DNA from: Ignavibacteriales bacterium
GTDB lineage: Bacteria > Bacteroidota > Ignavibacteria > Ignavibacteriales > Ignavibacteriaceae
Assembly: GCA_016707585.1 (NCBI GenBank)
Contig: JADJHL010000011.1
Span: 186,001-250,000 of the forward strand
Direction: 5' to 3'
DNA length: 64,000 nt
Positions within the stretch are counted from its first letter, which is position 1. Every line of letters begins with the position of its first letter. Below the pieces are notes generated by a model, which saw only the letters and a program-made list of their open reading frames with translations, was not told where the DNA came from and ran no database searches. A program made the position numbers and the translations under genes. Below are positions 1 to 9,785 of the stretch, piece after piece.

Positions 1-42
1 ATTCAAGAACAACAAATGTTAAAAGTATATTGATATAAATAC

Positions 43-72
43 GAGGTACAAACAACACTCAGTTTGTACCTC
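43..72 (+). terminator. Hairpin, probable terminator of the gene upstream of the window
   Basis: An 11-bp perfect inverted repeat (GAGGTACAAAC at 43-53, its complement at 62-72) has an 8-nt loop and is followed by an AT-rich stretch with a run of five T. It lies before the first complete gene and probably ends a gene whose last codons fall in bases 1-38. Frames 1 and 3 both stay open to a stop there, so I cannot say which is coding. Confidence 0.45.
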
Positions 73-102
73 AATTAAATTTTTAATTATTCGGAGGAAT
101 TT

Positions 103-1143
103 ATGTTTCATTTGAAAAGAGTAATATTTCTACTTCTGATATTAAGCTTCTCAGTTGTTGAAACATTCGGTGGTGGTCAAAATCGTGCAGGTACTTCAGC
201 AGCTCCAGAACTACGAATCCCAATAGGAGCAAGATACTTAGCAATGGTTGGAGCCCCGATTGCTTCAGTTACTGGCTTAGAAGCTATATATTGGAACCCA
301 GCGGGAGTGGATCTCAGTTTAGCTTCCGCAAACGCATTATTTTCACATCGCACCTATCTTGCAGATATGAGCATGAACTATGCTGCAGTTAGTGGAAAAG
401 TAGGCGATTTAGGTTCAATTGGATTGTCATTTAGATCTTTAAATATTGGAGATATAAATGTAACAACAATGGATCAGCCCGATGGAACTGGCCAAATTAT
501 AAGCCCGGGATATTTTGTTATTGGTTTAACATATTCAAAACAGCTTACTGATAAAGTTTCAATTGGTGCTAACTTCAATCTAATTAATGAAACTATTGAT
601 AAAGTGGCTTCAAGTGGATTTAGTTTTGATTTTGGTGTTTCGTATAAAAACTTATTTGATGTAAAAGGATTAGCTCTTGGCGTTGTAGTTAAAAATTTGG
701 GTGGAACTATGAAGTTTAGTGGTAATGGATTATTTGTTCAAGCCAACGATCAAAGTTCGCAGAGAGGACCAACTTATTTGGCAATCGATGGAGCTTCTGC
801 AGAATTACCATCTGAAATTGCGATTGGTTTATCTTATCTACAAAGTTTTGATGAAGAAAATTCATTATTACTATCCTCTTCATTCCAAAATAATAACTAC
901 GCATATGATGATTATAAATTTGGATTGGAGTATTCATACAAAAATCTATTATTTGTAAGAGGCGGTTATTTATTTTCACCTCAGTCAACTGACGGAACTC
1001 CAAATATTTTTCAGAATTATGCGGTTGGAGTTGGCGTAAATTTAAAAGAAGTTAGTAACATAGATGTTTCAGTTGATTATGCTTATGTTCCAGTAGAAAT
1101 TTTTGATGCTAATCACGTCTTCTCAATTTCATTTGGGTTCTAA
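103..1143 (+). CDS. PorV/PorQ-family outer membrane beta-barrel protein
   Basis: A 346-aa protein with a Sec signal peptide (about residues 1-22). Residues 30-70 carry the PorV/PorQ (UPF0164) signature: an APELRIPIGARY segment and then EAIYWNPAGV. The rest is alternating beta strands, and the protein ends in a C-terminal Phe typical of outer membrane barrels. In Bacteroidota PorV shuttles T9SS cargo and PorQ helps the sortase. Members of this wider family in Ignavibacteria are often of unproven role. A clear GGAGG Shine-Dalgarno at 93-97 fixes the ATG. It stands alone between two hairpins. Three T9SS-tailed proteins elsewhere in the window fit a secretion role, but that link is inference. Confidence 0.8.
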   Translation: MFHLKRVIFLLLILSFSVVETFGGGQNRAGTSAAPELRIPIGARYLAMVGAPIASVTGLEAIYWNPAGVDLSLASANALFSHRTYLADMSMNYAAVSGKVGDLGSIGLSFRSLNIGDINVTTMDQPDGTGQIISPGYFVIGLTYSKQLTDKVSIGANFNLINETIDKVASSGFSFDFGVSYKNLFDVKGLALGVVVKNLGGTMKFSGNGLFVQANDQSSQRGPTYLAIDGASAELPSEIAIGLSYLQSFDEENSLLLSSSFQNNNYAYDDYKFGLEYSYKNLLFVRGGYLFSPQSTDGTPNIFQNYAVGVGVNLKEVSNIDVSVDYAYVPVEIFDANHVFSISFGF

Positions 1144-1162
1144 TAATATTTCTACTTTATTT

Positions 1163-1197
1163 AACCCGTACCGATAAAATCGGTACGGGTTTTTTAT
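1163..1197 (+). terminator. Rho-independent terminator after the PorV-like gene
   Basis: A 13-bp perfect stem (AACCCGTACCGAT and its complement) with a 3-nt loop is followed by a T tract. It lies 20 bp after the stop codon of the PorV-like gene. Confidence 0.9.
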
Positions 1198-1331
1198 TTT
1201 AAATGTTCATTACCTTTTCCATCCTCTATTAAAGCCGTTTGTGTATTTGATTAAGAGATTTGGATATTCTTTTGTGATTTTTTACTTCCAACTTTTCTAA
1301 ATATTTTAGAAACAAATAAACAGGAGAAAAA

Positions 1332-3241
1332 ATGAAAAGTACACTAGTGATAGGATTGATTATGCTTTTTACAATCTCGCTTTTACCACAGCAAAGCGAA
1401 GTTCCGTTAATTCCAATGAAAGATTTTTTTAAGAATGCAGAAAAACGCGGCTACCAGATCTCGCCTGATGGAGATTATCTTTCATTTATGCAGCCTGTTA
1501 ATTCACGAATGAATGTGTTCGTTCAGAAGATAGGTGAAGAAACTGCAGTGCAAGTTACATTTGCAACCGAAAGAGATATTGCCGGTTATTTTTGGAAAGG
1601 TAACAATAGAATTATTTATATTCAGGATTCAAAAGGAGATGAAAATTTTAGATTGTTTGCTGTTGATCGAGATGGTAAAAATCAAAAAGATTTAACTCCG
1701 TATGATAAAGTTAGAGCCGGTATAGTTGATGATCTTGTTGATATGCCAAATGAAATGCTAATTCAGATGAACAAAGAAAATCCGCAAGTATTTGATGTTT
1801 ATAGAATAAATGTAAACACAGGCGATATGACAGTGGTTGGACAAAATCCCGGAAACATTACCGGCTGGCAAACAGATCATAATGGTAAGTTAAGAATAGC
1901 AATAACAACTGACGGTGTAAACACAAGCATTCTTTATCGTAATAATGAAAACGAAGAATTTAAAACTCTTATCACAACTTCTTTTAAAGAAACATTAGCT
2001 CCGCGTTTCTTTACGTTTGATAATAAAAATCTTTATATGGCATCAAACATTGGAAGAGATAAATCTGCTATTGTTGAATATGATCTTGCAAACAATAAAG
2101 AAATAAAAGTTCTTTATCAAAATTCCGAGTATGATGTTGATGGATTAAATTTTCAAGAAAAAATAAAGTGTTAACATATGCTAATTATACTGGATGGAAA
2201 CAGGAATACTATTTTTTTAATAAAGAAGCCGAAAACATTTATAATGATTTAAAATCAAAACTAGGCGGAAAAGAATTTTTTGTATCAGGCATCAACAAGA
2301 ATGAAGATAAACTTTTAGTTAGAACTTATACAGATAAATCTTTAGGTGCATTCTATTTTTATGACACAAATACCAAACAAATAAAAAAACTTGCAGAAGT
2401 TAGTCCCTGGATTAACGAAGAACAAATGGCTGATCAAAAGCCAATTACCTATAAAACAAGAGATGGTTTAATAATTCATGGTTATCTAACTTTACCAAAA
2501 GGTGTTGATCCAAAAAATCTTCCTGTTGTTGTAAATCCACACGGCGGACCATGGGCAAGAGATGGATGGGGATTTAATCCGGAAGTTCAGTTTCTTGCAA
2601 ACAGAGGTTACGCAGTATTGCAAATGAACTTTAGAGGTTCAACTGGATATGGTAGAGAATTTTGGGAAAAGAGTTTTAAACAATGGGGCAAAACAATGCA
2701 GGATGATATTTCTGATGGCGTTCAATGGTTGATTGCTGAAGGTATCGCTGATCCAAAACGAGTTGCAATTTATGGCGGGTCTTATGGTGGTTATGCAACT
2801 TTGGCCGGATTAACTTTTTCACCAGAACTTTATGCTTGTGGTGTTGACTATGTCGGAGTCTCAAATCTTTTTACATTCCAAAATTCGATTCCACCTTACT
2901 GGGAACCGTTTAAAGAAATGCTTTATGAGATGGTTGGGCATCCACAAAAAGATTCTTTACTGTTAAGAGATGCTTCTCCGGTTTTTCACGTTGATAAGAT
3001 TATAGCTCCGTTATTAATTGCTCAAGGAAAAAATGATCCAAGAGTAAATAAAGATGAATCTGATCAAATGGTTGAAGCATTAAAGAAAAAGGGCATTGAT
3101 GTTCCTTATATGGTTAAAGATAATGAAGGACATGGATTTAGAAACGAAGAAAACAGATTTGATTTTTATGGTGCAATGGAACAATTCTTTTTTAAACATC
3201 TTGGTGGAAGAGCTGCTGAGTTGAAGGAAGAAAAGAATTAA
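1332..3241 (+). CDS. S9-family prolyl oligopeptidase-like peptidase, frame-disrupted
   Basis: Two abutting ORFs (1332-2174 and 2168-3241) together encode one S9 peptidase of about 636 aa. The first supplies the signal peptide and beta-propeller. The second supplies the alpha/beta-hydrolase domain with the nucleophile in GGSYGGY (about 2775-2795), the acid in NDPRVN (about 3031) and the His in EGHGF (about 3127). The frame breaks at an A6 run (2158-2163). One extra A joins the two halves as ...QEKNKVLTYANYTGW, which reads naturally. The enzyme should cleave short peptides in the periplasm or outside the cell. An AGGAG ribosome site precedes the ATG. A sequencing deletion is more likely than a pseudogene, because both halves are otherwise intact. 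Confidence 0.85.
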
Positions 3242-3250
3242 ATAATTTGT

Positions 3251-3309
3251 TGTCATCACGAGCGAAGCGAAGTGATCTGACAGATTGCTTCACTTCGTTC
3301 GCAATGACA
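3251..3309. repeat. Intergenic palindromic element (TGTCAT...ATGACA family)
   Basis: The element is bounded by TGTCAT (3251-3256) and its complement ATGACA (3304-3309). Internal arms AGCGAAGCGAAGTGA and TCACTTCGTTCGC fold on each other. It fills the gap between two convergent genes and may act as a bidirectional terminator. Related elements lie at 21503-21572 and, in a weaker form, at 24944-24999. Confidence 0.7.
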
Positions 3310-3318
3310 GCCCTGTTT

Positions 3319-4674
3319 TTAAGCTGCCAACTGCCTATCTTTTTTATTGTAGTACCACTTATAAACAATCAAAGCAAAAGCTGAAAAAATTCCGATTGCA
3401 GCAAAATAATACCAAATGGTGTGTGCATCAGTATAGTAAGCAGCTTTTTCCAACTCAGTAATTCCTTGCGGTAATGTGTTTGGATCCGGACAATATTTTT
3501 CTAACAAGAAACCGGACATTACTCCGCCAGCAATGTAAGAAACAAATGAATGAAGATGACTGAAACCAAGATAAATTCCTTCTTCGCCTTTTGGCGCTTG
3601 GAGAGAAAAGTATTCTAAAAACCTCGGCGAGATGAAACATTCGGCTAAACCCTGCAAACTAATTCCTACAACCATCATAATTGTATATGGATGAAATAAA
3701 AGTCCAGCTAAAGGAATTTCATTACCGGCAATGTTTTGCAGCCAGGGACCAAGTGACATTGAAAACGCTGAAAGCGGCATTATAAACATTCCGATAAGCA
3801 TAGAATTAACAGCAGTATGTTTTTTCATAACTTGCGTTACAATAAGAACAAATACAACTACTATAAATGGATTTACATTTGCAATCCACTCAGGATTTGC
3901 TTCTTGCCCAACAATTCTAAGAACAAACTTTGGCATGGTTTGGTAAAGCTGGGCCTGAATTAACCAGAATCCAGAAATAATAAGAGTTAAAACTATTAAT
4001 CTTGAATTAGTTAATATTTTAACTAAGCCGTTAAAAATATCTTTAAATGATTTTCGTTCAGTTTTTAACTCTAGATTTCTAAAAAGAAAAATCGCAATTA
4101 TTAATGCTATAAAAGACACTCCTGCAGAAAAGAAATTAATGTATTCTAAACCAATTCCTTTTCGTATCCATGGAACAACAGTTTTACCGCTGAAAGCACC
4201 AATATTTACCATCCAATAAAAAATGGAAAAAGCTCTTGCTCGATTTATTTCATCAGAAGTTTTTGCAACTGTTCCGGTGATTAATGGTTTAATAAATGAA
4301 GCCCCGATCATCAAAACAGTAAGGAAAAATAGAACGCTATATTTTGAATGAGTTACACCAAGAAAAAAATATCCGATTGTTAGTAAACCAAAGGCAACTA
4401 TCAAACCATTTTTAAATCCAATTCTATCACTTATTGCTCCAGAAAATGGTGGAAGAAAATATAAAAAACCAGCAAATAAACCACTTATTGTTCCGCTCAT
4501 TACATCTGAAAATCCAACAAGATCAGTAAGGTAAACAGTTAGTAAAATAAAAAAACCATAGTAAGCTGCACGCTCACAAAGTTCCATTAAGTTTGCAAGC
4601 CAAAAATCTTTTGGAAATTTCCAGCCTGGTTTTTGAGTCATCTCAATTGTGTTAGCAGCTATTGGATTAGACAC
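3319..4674 (-). CDS. POT/MFS-family transporter (oligopeptide:H+ symporter-like)
   Basis: A 451-aa integral membrane protein with about 12 predicted membrane segments. The N-terminus has the POT-family ExxER signature (E31, E34, R35 followed by AAYYG), which couples proton entry to substrate movement. A DRIG motif follows, as in the MFS loop 2-3. POT members usually import di- and tripeptides, but many distant members move other substrates. It lies beside an S9 peptidase, which would release short peptides, so peptide uptake is a reasonable guess. It is a paralogue of the transporter at 15903-17198. Substrate is not determined by what I can see. Confidence 0.75.
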   Translation of the reverse strand: MSNPIAANTIEMTQKPGWKFPKDFWLANLMELCERAAYYGFFILLTVYLTDLVGFSDVMSGTISGLFAGFLYFLPPFSGAISDRIGFKNGLIVAFGLLTIGYFFLGVTHSKYSVLFFLTVLMIGASFIKPLITGTVAKTSDEINRARAFSIFYWMVNIGAFSGKTVVPWIRKGIGLEYINFFSAGVSFIALIIAIFLFRNLELKTERKSFKDIFNGLVKILTNSRLIVLTLIISGFWLIQAQLYQTMPKFVLRIVGQEANPEWIANVNPFIVVVFVLIVTQVMKKHTAVNSMLIGMFIMPLSAFSMSLGPWLQNIAGNEIPLAGLLFHPYTIMMVVGISLQGLAECFISPRFLEYFSLQAPKGEEGIYLGFSHLHSFVSYIAGGVMSGFLLEKYCPDPNTLPQGITELEKAAYYTDAHTIWYYFAAIGIFSAFALIVYKWYYNKKDRQLAA

Positions 4675-4738
4675 TATAAACCTCTCTATTTGGAAGAATT
4701 TGAAAGATGCAAGATATGAATTTTATTTTCTTATGCAA

Positions 4739-5278
4739 TCATTTTTCCTTTGGAACAAACTTAAGTGAACCAGAATTAATACAAAACCTTAATCCTGTCG
4801 GTGGCGGTCCATCATCAAAAACGTGACCGAGATGTCCATCGCATTTTGCACACATAACTTCTGTTCTTTTCATTCCAAAATTTTTATCTTCTTTGTAGAC
4901 AATTCTTTTTTTCTCAATCGGTTCAAAATAGCTTGGCCAGCCGCAGCCGGAATCAAACTTTGTATCTGATTCAAAAAGTTCTGTTCCGCAAGCAGCGCAA
5001 ATGTAAATCCCAATTTCATGATGATCCCAATATTTTCCAGTAAAGGCACGTTCAGTTCCTTTTTCGCGTAAGATTCTATACTGTTCCTGTGATAATTCTT
5101 TTTTCCATTCTTCATCGGTCTTAACAAGCTTTTCATTCATACTTTCACCTTTATGTTTAGTAGTATCAGAGTTAATTAAATTAGAAACTTTTGCCATTGT
5201 TGTTGAATCTGGAGAATTAAAATAAATCAATAAACTTGTTATGCTAATAATTACTAAAAATACAATTGAGATTTTCAT
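4739..5278 (-). CDS. msrB: Peptide-methionine (R)-S-oxide reductase MsrB, membrane-anchored form
   Basis: A 179-aa MsrB that repairs methionine-R-sulfoxide in oxidised proteins. Zinc ligands are the two CxxC pairs C94/C97 and C143/C146. The catalytic Cys is C166 in RFCINSGSLKF. The motif GCGWPSYF is intact. The first 22 residues form a hydrophobic export signal or membrane anchor, followed by a linker to residue 46. At residue 47 there is a second in-frame ATG with its own ribosome-binding sequence, from which a complete soluble MsrB of 133 aa could be made. Its neighbours are the POT-like transporter downstream and a divergent nitroreductase. Confidence 0.95.
   Translation of the reverse strand: MKISIVFLVIISITSLLIYFNSPDSTTMAKVSNLINSDTTKHKGESMNEKLVKTDEEWKKELSQEQYRILREKGTERAFTGKYWDHHEIGIYICAACGTELFESDTKFDSGCGWPSYFEPIEKKRIVYKEDKNFGMKRTEVMCAKCDGHLGHVFDDGPPPTGLRFCINSGSLKFVPKEK
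5138..5152 (-). promoter_or_regulatory. msrB: Internal ribosome-binding site and ATG inside msrB
   Basis: On the minus strand AAAGGTGAAAGT is followed directly by an in-frame ATG (codon 47 of msrB). The purine-rich core sits 5-6 nt from the ATG. It falls exactly between the export segment and the catalytic domain, so it could start a cytosolic isoform. Whether it is used is inference. Confidence 0.45.
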
Positions 5279-5420
5279 TATAAATCACCTTTGACTAGTT
5301 ATATTTACAAACAAAATAAAACGCATTTTGGTTGCAGAATATTCCTTTAAAAAAACTTATTATCAACACAATAATTTTAGAAAAATCAATTAAGAACAGT
5401 TCTTAAAATCAGGAGTTATT

Positions 5421-6050
5421 ATGGAATTAAAAGATGTAATTGAAAAAAGGGCCAGCATAAGAATGTTTACTGATGAAAAGGTTCCCATTAATGATGTTAA
5501 GGAAATGATTAGAAGAGCAGGGCTTGCGCCAAGCATTAATAATTCGCAGCCATGGAAGTTTATTACAATTATTAATGAAGAAATAATTGAGCAAATGGGG
5601 AAAATCGTTCAACAAAAAGTTTTAGAATATTTTCCGCACGAAAACATTAAAGAAAAAATGATGGCTCAAGCAAAAGTTTTAAGATTTTCATCATTTTTTA
5701 TGGATGCACCAGTTATCGTTGCTGTTGAGATGAGTCCTTACAAAACAGTGATTGAGGAGTTATTAAAGGGAAGAGAATTAAGTTTAGAAAATGTAAATCG
5801 ATTAAGAAATTTTCCCAACATTCAATCAATTGGTGCTGCTGTAGAAAATTTAATCTTATCAGCGTTTGATTTAGGTTACGGAGCTTGCTGGCTTTCCGGA
5901 TTACTGATTGCAAGAAATGAACTTGAAGAATTACTTGGTATAACATCTCCAAATACTCTTGCAGCGTGTGTTGCTGTTGGTCATCCAAGAGAAATAATTG
6001 CACAGAGAGATAAAAAATCTTTTGATGAAATTTTTGAACTTATAGATTAG
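5421..6050 (+). CDS. Nitroreductase-family FMN flavoprotein
   Basis: A 209-aa nitroreductase-fold protein. The N-terminal RASIRMF segment (about residues 10-16) and the APSINNSQPWKF segment (about 33-44) are the FMN phosphate and ring contacts of the family. The C-terminal half has the usual Gly-rich GYGACWLSG stretch. Such enzymes reduce nitro compounds, quinones or flavins with NAD(P)H; the substrate cannot be named from sequence. It starts after an AGGAG site and is transcribed away from msrB. Its 3' end overlaps the convergent membrane protein gene by 11 bp. Confidence 0.88.
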   Translation: MELKDVIEKRASIRMFTDEKVPINDVKEMIRRAGLAPSINNSQPWKFITIINEEIIEQMGKIVQQKVLEYFPHENIKEKMMAQAKVLRFSSFFMDAPVIVAVEMSPYKTVIEELLKGRELSLENVNRLRNFPNIQSIGAAVENLILSAFDLGYGACWLSGLLIARNELEELLGITSPNTLAACVAVGHPREIIAQRDKKSFDEIFELID

Positions 6051-7362
6051 ACTTACTAATTTTTCTTATCGAGGAAATTGATGGCGGCAACAAATATCCA
6101 CAAGCCGCCATTCTTCCAATCACAAAAGCTATTGTTGCTGCAACGGCACCAACGAGAGAAAAATATTTTATACAAATAGCTACAACAATTATAATCCCAA
6201 CAAATTCAATTGCAGTTCCGTAAGTTATTTGTTTTGTTTCGTTTGCTTTAACTAGAACAGCACGTTGAAAACTAATTAGAACGGTTAGGGCCGGAAAGAA
6301 CGACATAATCATCAGTGGAAGTTTTGCAAACTCAGTTAAAGATTCTGATAATCCTGAAACATCTTTAAACCATATTTCAGCAAGTGGAGTAAATGCTATT
6401 AACATTAAAGTTCCGGCAACAAACATAGCAAGTTTAATCGCAAATCTTTTTAACTCTTGAAACCCAGCCATATTATCACCGATTAAAGCAACTACAACTT
6501 CCTGATACGACAACCCTAACCCTCGAAAAATAAAAACAAATGACGTTACTACAGGCATAACTGCAAAAGACTCAAGAGGCATTTTGCTTTGTCCGATAAA
6601 AAAAGTTACAAATGGTTGTATGCCAAGTGTTAGCAAAGATGTAAGCGCAAGCGGGTAATAAAATTTTACAATTTCTTTTATTGTTAATTCACTTTGTGTT
6701 GCGGATCCCTGAGATTTTAATTTTACTAGAAATTTCTTAACCATTAGTTTACTGGCGATAGCTTCACATATTACCGCTGTTGATAACGCGCTTGCGCCAA
6801 CAACAACTCCCGGAATATTAGTAAACTTATACAAGATAAATGCGGTTATGCTCATTGAGATTAATCGTATAATCGTTCCGTAAGCGACTAATCTTGTTAA
6901 ATTATTTCGGATTAGAATTCCCTGATAAAATCTACGGTAACCAATAGCGCCAGGCCAGGGAATTAATATCATAACGGCAAGATGTGTTAAGTAAGAAACC
7001 TCTCGCGGTAAACCAATTAAATCATCCGCTATAAAATAAAATATAGGTGGAATAGCTAAGACTATCATTGCTACCGTAAGCGATGCGCTGAGAATGTAAT
7101 TAAACTTTCTTAATTGTTTAAATGATTGATAATTTTTTACAAGAGCAGTTGAAGCACTCATCATCATAATAACCGGCGCTTCGATTATTAAAGCGAGTGA
7201 AAACGCAATTCCGTATGCGGCAAGATTAAATTTGGGTTCTGCAAGTCTAGCAATTAATGCTGAAAGATAAGGACCTTCTAAAGACATCATCAGCCAGGTA
7301 GCTGCTAAAGGAATCCAGAAAGTTAAAATTGTTTTTTGAGTTAGTTCGTGTTTTAAGTTCAA
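6040..7362 (-). CDS. MATE-like (MOP superfamily) multipass membrane protein
   Basis: A 440-aa very hydrophobic protein with about 12 membrane segments. The early segment (SLEGPYLSALIARLAEP, about residues 27-43) and the overall plan resemble MATE-type and ANKH-type members of the MOP flippase superfamily. These export drugs, organic acids or polyprenyl-linked sugars. I see no substrate-specific motif. The gene is alone, converges with the nitroreductase gene and is divergent from the DUF3365 gene. Family placement is moderate; function is unknown. Confidence 0.6.
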   Translation of the reverse strand: MNLKHELTQKTILTFWIPLAATWLMMSLEGPYLSALIARLAEPKFNLAAYGIAFSLALIIEAPVIMMMSASTALVKNYQSFKQLRKFNYILSASLTVAMIVLAIPPIFYFIADDLIGLPREVSYLTHLAVMILIPWPGAIGYRRFYQGILIRNNLTRLVAYGTIIRLISMSITAFILYKFTNIPGVVVGASALSTAVICEAIASKLMVKKFLVKLKSQGSATQSELTIKEIVKFYYPLALTSLLTLGIQPFVTFFIGQSKMPLESFAVMPVVTSFVFIFRGLGLSYQEVVVALIGDNMAGFQELKRFAIKLAMFVAGTLMLIAFTPLAEIWFKDVSGLSESLTEFAKLPLMIMSFFPALTVLISFQRAVLVKANETKQITYGTAIEFVGIIIVVAICIKYFSLVGAVAATIAFVIGRMAACGYLLPPSISSIRKISKSNL

Positions 7363-7470
7363 AATATCTGTAAGAATTTATATTCAAACATAAAGATAAT
7401 TTTATAATGGATAGATATTATTGTTAAATTAATATCACAAAAAGATAATTTTAAAACAGGAGAGGTTACA

Positions 7471-8055
7471 ATGAAGACTTTCATTTCATCACTGTTAATA
7501 TTTATTCTCATCATTTCAATTGGCTGCACAGACAAACCTAAAACTAAAATTAGCGAAGACATTAAGAAGGGGTTGAGAAAAGATGCTAAAGAATTTATGG
7601 AATCACTTAAAACAATTCTTGTTAAAGAGATGCAAACAAATGGTGTAGTTGCCGCAGTGTCTGTTTGCTCTGATACAGCACAGGTTTTAACTAATAATTA
7701 CGGTGTTAAAAAGGGAATTTATATTAAACGGGTTTCATTTAAGAATCGAAATGAAAATGATGCTCCAAACAAAATTGAAGCCGAAGCTCTCAAAACTTTT
7801 GAAGAATTAAAACGAAAAGGTGAGCTTAAAGAAACCACAGAATACTTTACCACTATCGAGGAAGATGGAATAACTTCCGTTATTTATTTAAAACCCATTT
7901 TAGTTCAAGCACCTTGTTTAAGCTGTCACGGTTCATTGGACCAAATTGGACTGGAAGTTAAAGATGTTATTAGAAAAAAATATCGGAATGATAAAGCGAC
8001 AGGTTATCAACTCGATGATTTGCGTGGTGCAGTTTCAATTCAAAAAACTTTGTAG
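7471..8055 (+). CDS. DUF3365 (Tll0287-like) haem-binding lipoprotein
   Basis: A 194-aa protein with a lipobox ending at C19 (LIISIGC). The rest matches the DUF3365/Tll0287-like sensor fold. One c-type haem motif, CLSCH (C149, C152, H153), lies near the end of the domain, as in known family members where a single haem is bound in a PAS-like pocket. It probably sits on the periplasmic side of a membrane and senses redox state or a gas, or carries electrons. An acyl-CoA ligase gene follows after 14 bp, so they are likely co-transcribed; the functional link is not obvious. Confidence 0.82.
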   Translation: MKTFISSLLIFILIISIGCTDKPKTKISEDIKKGLRKDAKEFMESLKTILVKEMQTNGVVAAVSVCSDTAQVLTNNYGVKKGIYIKRVSFKNRNENDAPNKIEAEALKTFEELKRKGELKETTEYFTTIEEDGITSVIYLKPILVQAPCLSCHGSLDQIGLEVKDVIRKKYRNDKATGYQLDDLRGAVSIQKTL

Positions 8056-8069
8056 TTGAGGAAAATAAA

Positions 8070-9779
8070 ATGGTAAAAGATTATCCTAAGTATAGCGTTC
8101 CGAGCATCACATCAATTCAGGATATGTTGCTACGTTCTGCAAAAGAATATAGCAATAAACTTGCGCTTGAGGATTTAAATGATACGCCGATTTCGAATGT
8201 AACATTTAAACAACTTAACGAGTATGTTATAAGATTTGGCAAAGCGCTTTTTGATATTGGAATTAAAGAACGAGATCACATTGCGGTGATTAGTGAAAAT
8301 CGTGTGCAATGGTCGCTTACATACTTTACAACAATGTGCTTTAATATGGTTATTGTGCCGATTGACAAAAACTTAAACCATAACGAAGTATTAAATATCA
8401 TACACGAATCTGAAGCTAAGGCAATAGTTTTTTCTGATGGTTTTGAACCATTGATGAAAGAAAAAAGAGATTCACTGCTTAATCTTAAGTATTACATAAA
8501 TATGGATTCGAAAGAACATAAAGACGGAATTCTTTCGATGACAAAAATGATTGAAAAACAATCAGCTACAATTGAAAGATTACCTTATGTAAATCCCGAT
8601 GTAATGGCAGAAATTATTTTTACTTCCGGATCACTTGGCAGAGCAAAAGGAGTAATGCTAACACAAAAAAACATTGCATCAAATCTTATGGCAATGACAA
8701 GCATGATTCAGATTACTCCCGAAGATAGATTTCTTTCTGTACTTCCGATTCATCACAAGTATGAATGTACTTGCGGGTTATTATGTCCTTTATATGCCGG
8801 TGGATCAGCACACTATGCTCGTTCATTAAAAACTGTTGTTGATGATCTGCAAAAAGTTAAAGCTACAATCCTTCTTGGGGTTCCTTTACTTTACGATAAA
8901 ATGTTTAAGAAAATTTATAAAGGAATTCAAGAAGACAAATTAAAATCAGTAATTGTTCCTCCATTAATTTCGCTCACAAATATTTTTGAAATATTCGGAT
9001 GGAAGAGTTCTAAGAAATTAATTTTTAAAGAACTTCATCATAAGTTTGGAGGACACATAAGATTGTTTATTGCAGGCGGCGCCGCTCCTGATCCAAAAGT
9101 TGCAAAAGGATTGCGAGAACTTGGATTTAATTTTGTTCAGGGTTATGGATTGACTGAAACATCACCAATTGTTGCACTTAATCGTTTATATAGTTTTAAA
9201 GACAATGCAGCTGGCTTACCTTTGCCAGGACTTGAAATCAAAATCAATAATGCTAATGAGTATGGTATTGGAGAAATTTATATTAAAGGCAAAAGTGTAA
9301 TGCTTGGTTATTATAAAAATCAAAAACTTACAGATGAGGCTTTTGATGATAGTTGGTTTAAAACCGGAGACATTGGCTTTTTTGATGAAGATGGATTTTT
9401 GCATATAAATGGAAGACAAAAAAATGTTATAATCTCGAAAAGTGGAGAAAATGTTTTTCCTGAAGAGATTGAAGATATACTTAACAGAAATCCGTTTGTA
9501 CAGGAATGTATGGTTTTTGGTGAGGAAGATGAAAAGCATACTGAAATTATTGGCGTGCAAATAGTAACTGATGCAGAAGCCTTTATTGAATTTTCAGAAA
9601 AAAATAAAGTTAAGATTACTCCTGAACTTGTTAATGATATAATTTCTGAAGCAGTTAAGGAAACAAATAAAGAGCTTCCTGCATTTAAGCAGATAAGAAA
9701 GTTTTATGTTCGTGATAGTGAGTTTGAAAAAACCACAACTCAGAAGATTAAAAGGTATCTGGTGAAGAATATTCACTGA
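8070..9779 (+). CDS. Long-chain acyl-CoA synthetase / AMP-dependent ligase
   Basis: A 569-aa member of the ANL superfamily. The ATP-binding loop FTSGSLGRAKGVML lies near residues 188-201, the YGLTETSP motif near 358, and the hinge GDIGFFDEDGFLHINGR near 432. Substrate channel features cannot be read here, but length and motif spacing fit fatty-acid CoA ligases. It activates a fatty acid through an acyl-adenylate. It follows the haem lipoprotein closely and precedes a zinc-ribbon membrane protein by 6 bp, suggesting a three-gene unit. Confidence 0.88.
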   Translation: MVKDYPKYSVPSITSIQDMLLRSAKEYSNKLALEDLNDTPISNVTFKQLNEYVIRFGKALFDIGIKERDHIAVISENRVQWSLTYFTTMCFNMVIVPIDKNLNHNEVLNIIHESEAKAIVFSDGFEPLMKEKRDSLLNLKYYINMDSKEHKDGILSMTKMIEKQSATIERLPYVNPDVMAEIIFTSGSLGRAKGVMLTQKNIASNLMAMTSMIQITPEDRFLSVLPIHHKYECTCGLLCPLYAGGSAHYARSLKTVVDDLQKVKATILLGVPLLYDKMFKKIYKGIQEDKLKSVIVPPLISLTNIFEIFGWKSSKKLIFKELHHKFGGHIRLFIAGGAAPDPKVAKGLRELGFNFVQGYGLTETSPIVALNRLYSFKDNAAGLPLPGLEIKINNANEYGIGEIYIKGKSVMLGYYKNQKLTDEAFDDSWFKTGDIGFFDEDGFLHINGRQKNVIISKSGENVFPEEIEDILNRNPFVQECMVFGEEDEKHTEIIGVQIVTDAEAFIEFSEKNKVKITPELVNDIISEAVKETNKELPAFKQIRKFYVRDSEFEKTTTQKIKRYLVKNIH

Positions 9780-9785
9780 AAAATT

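Noticed and set aside
1..38. Possible last codons of an upstream gene
   Set aside because: Two frames stay open to a stop (ending in LKVY or in KSILI). A T9SS-like end is possible in the second, but 30 bases cannot decide.
2158..2174. Programmed frameshift in the S9 peptidase
   Set aside because: The zero-frame codons (AAA ATA) do not make a slippery heptamer, and similar A-run losses occur in essential genes, so base loss in the assembly is favoured.
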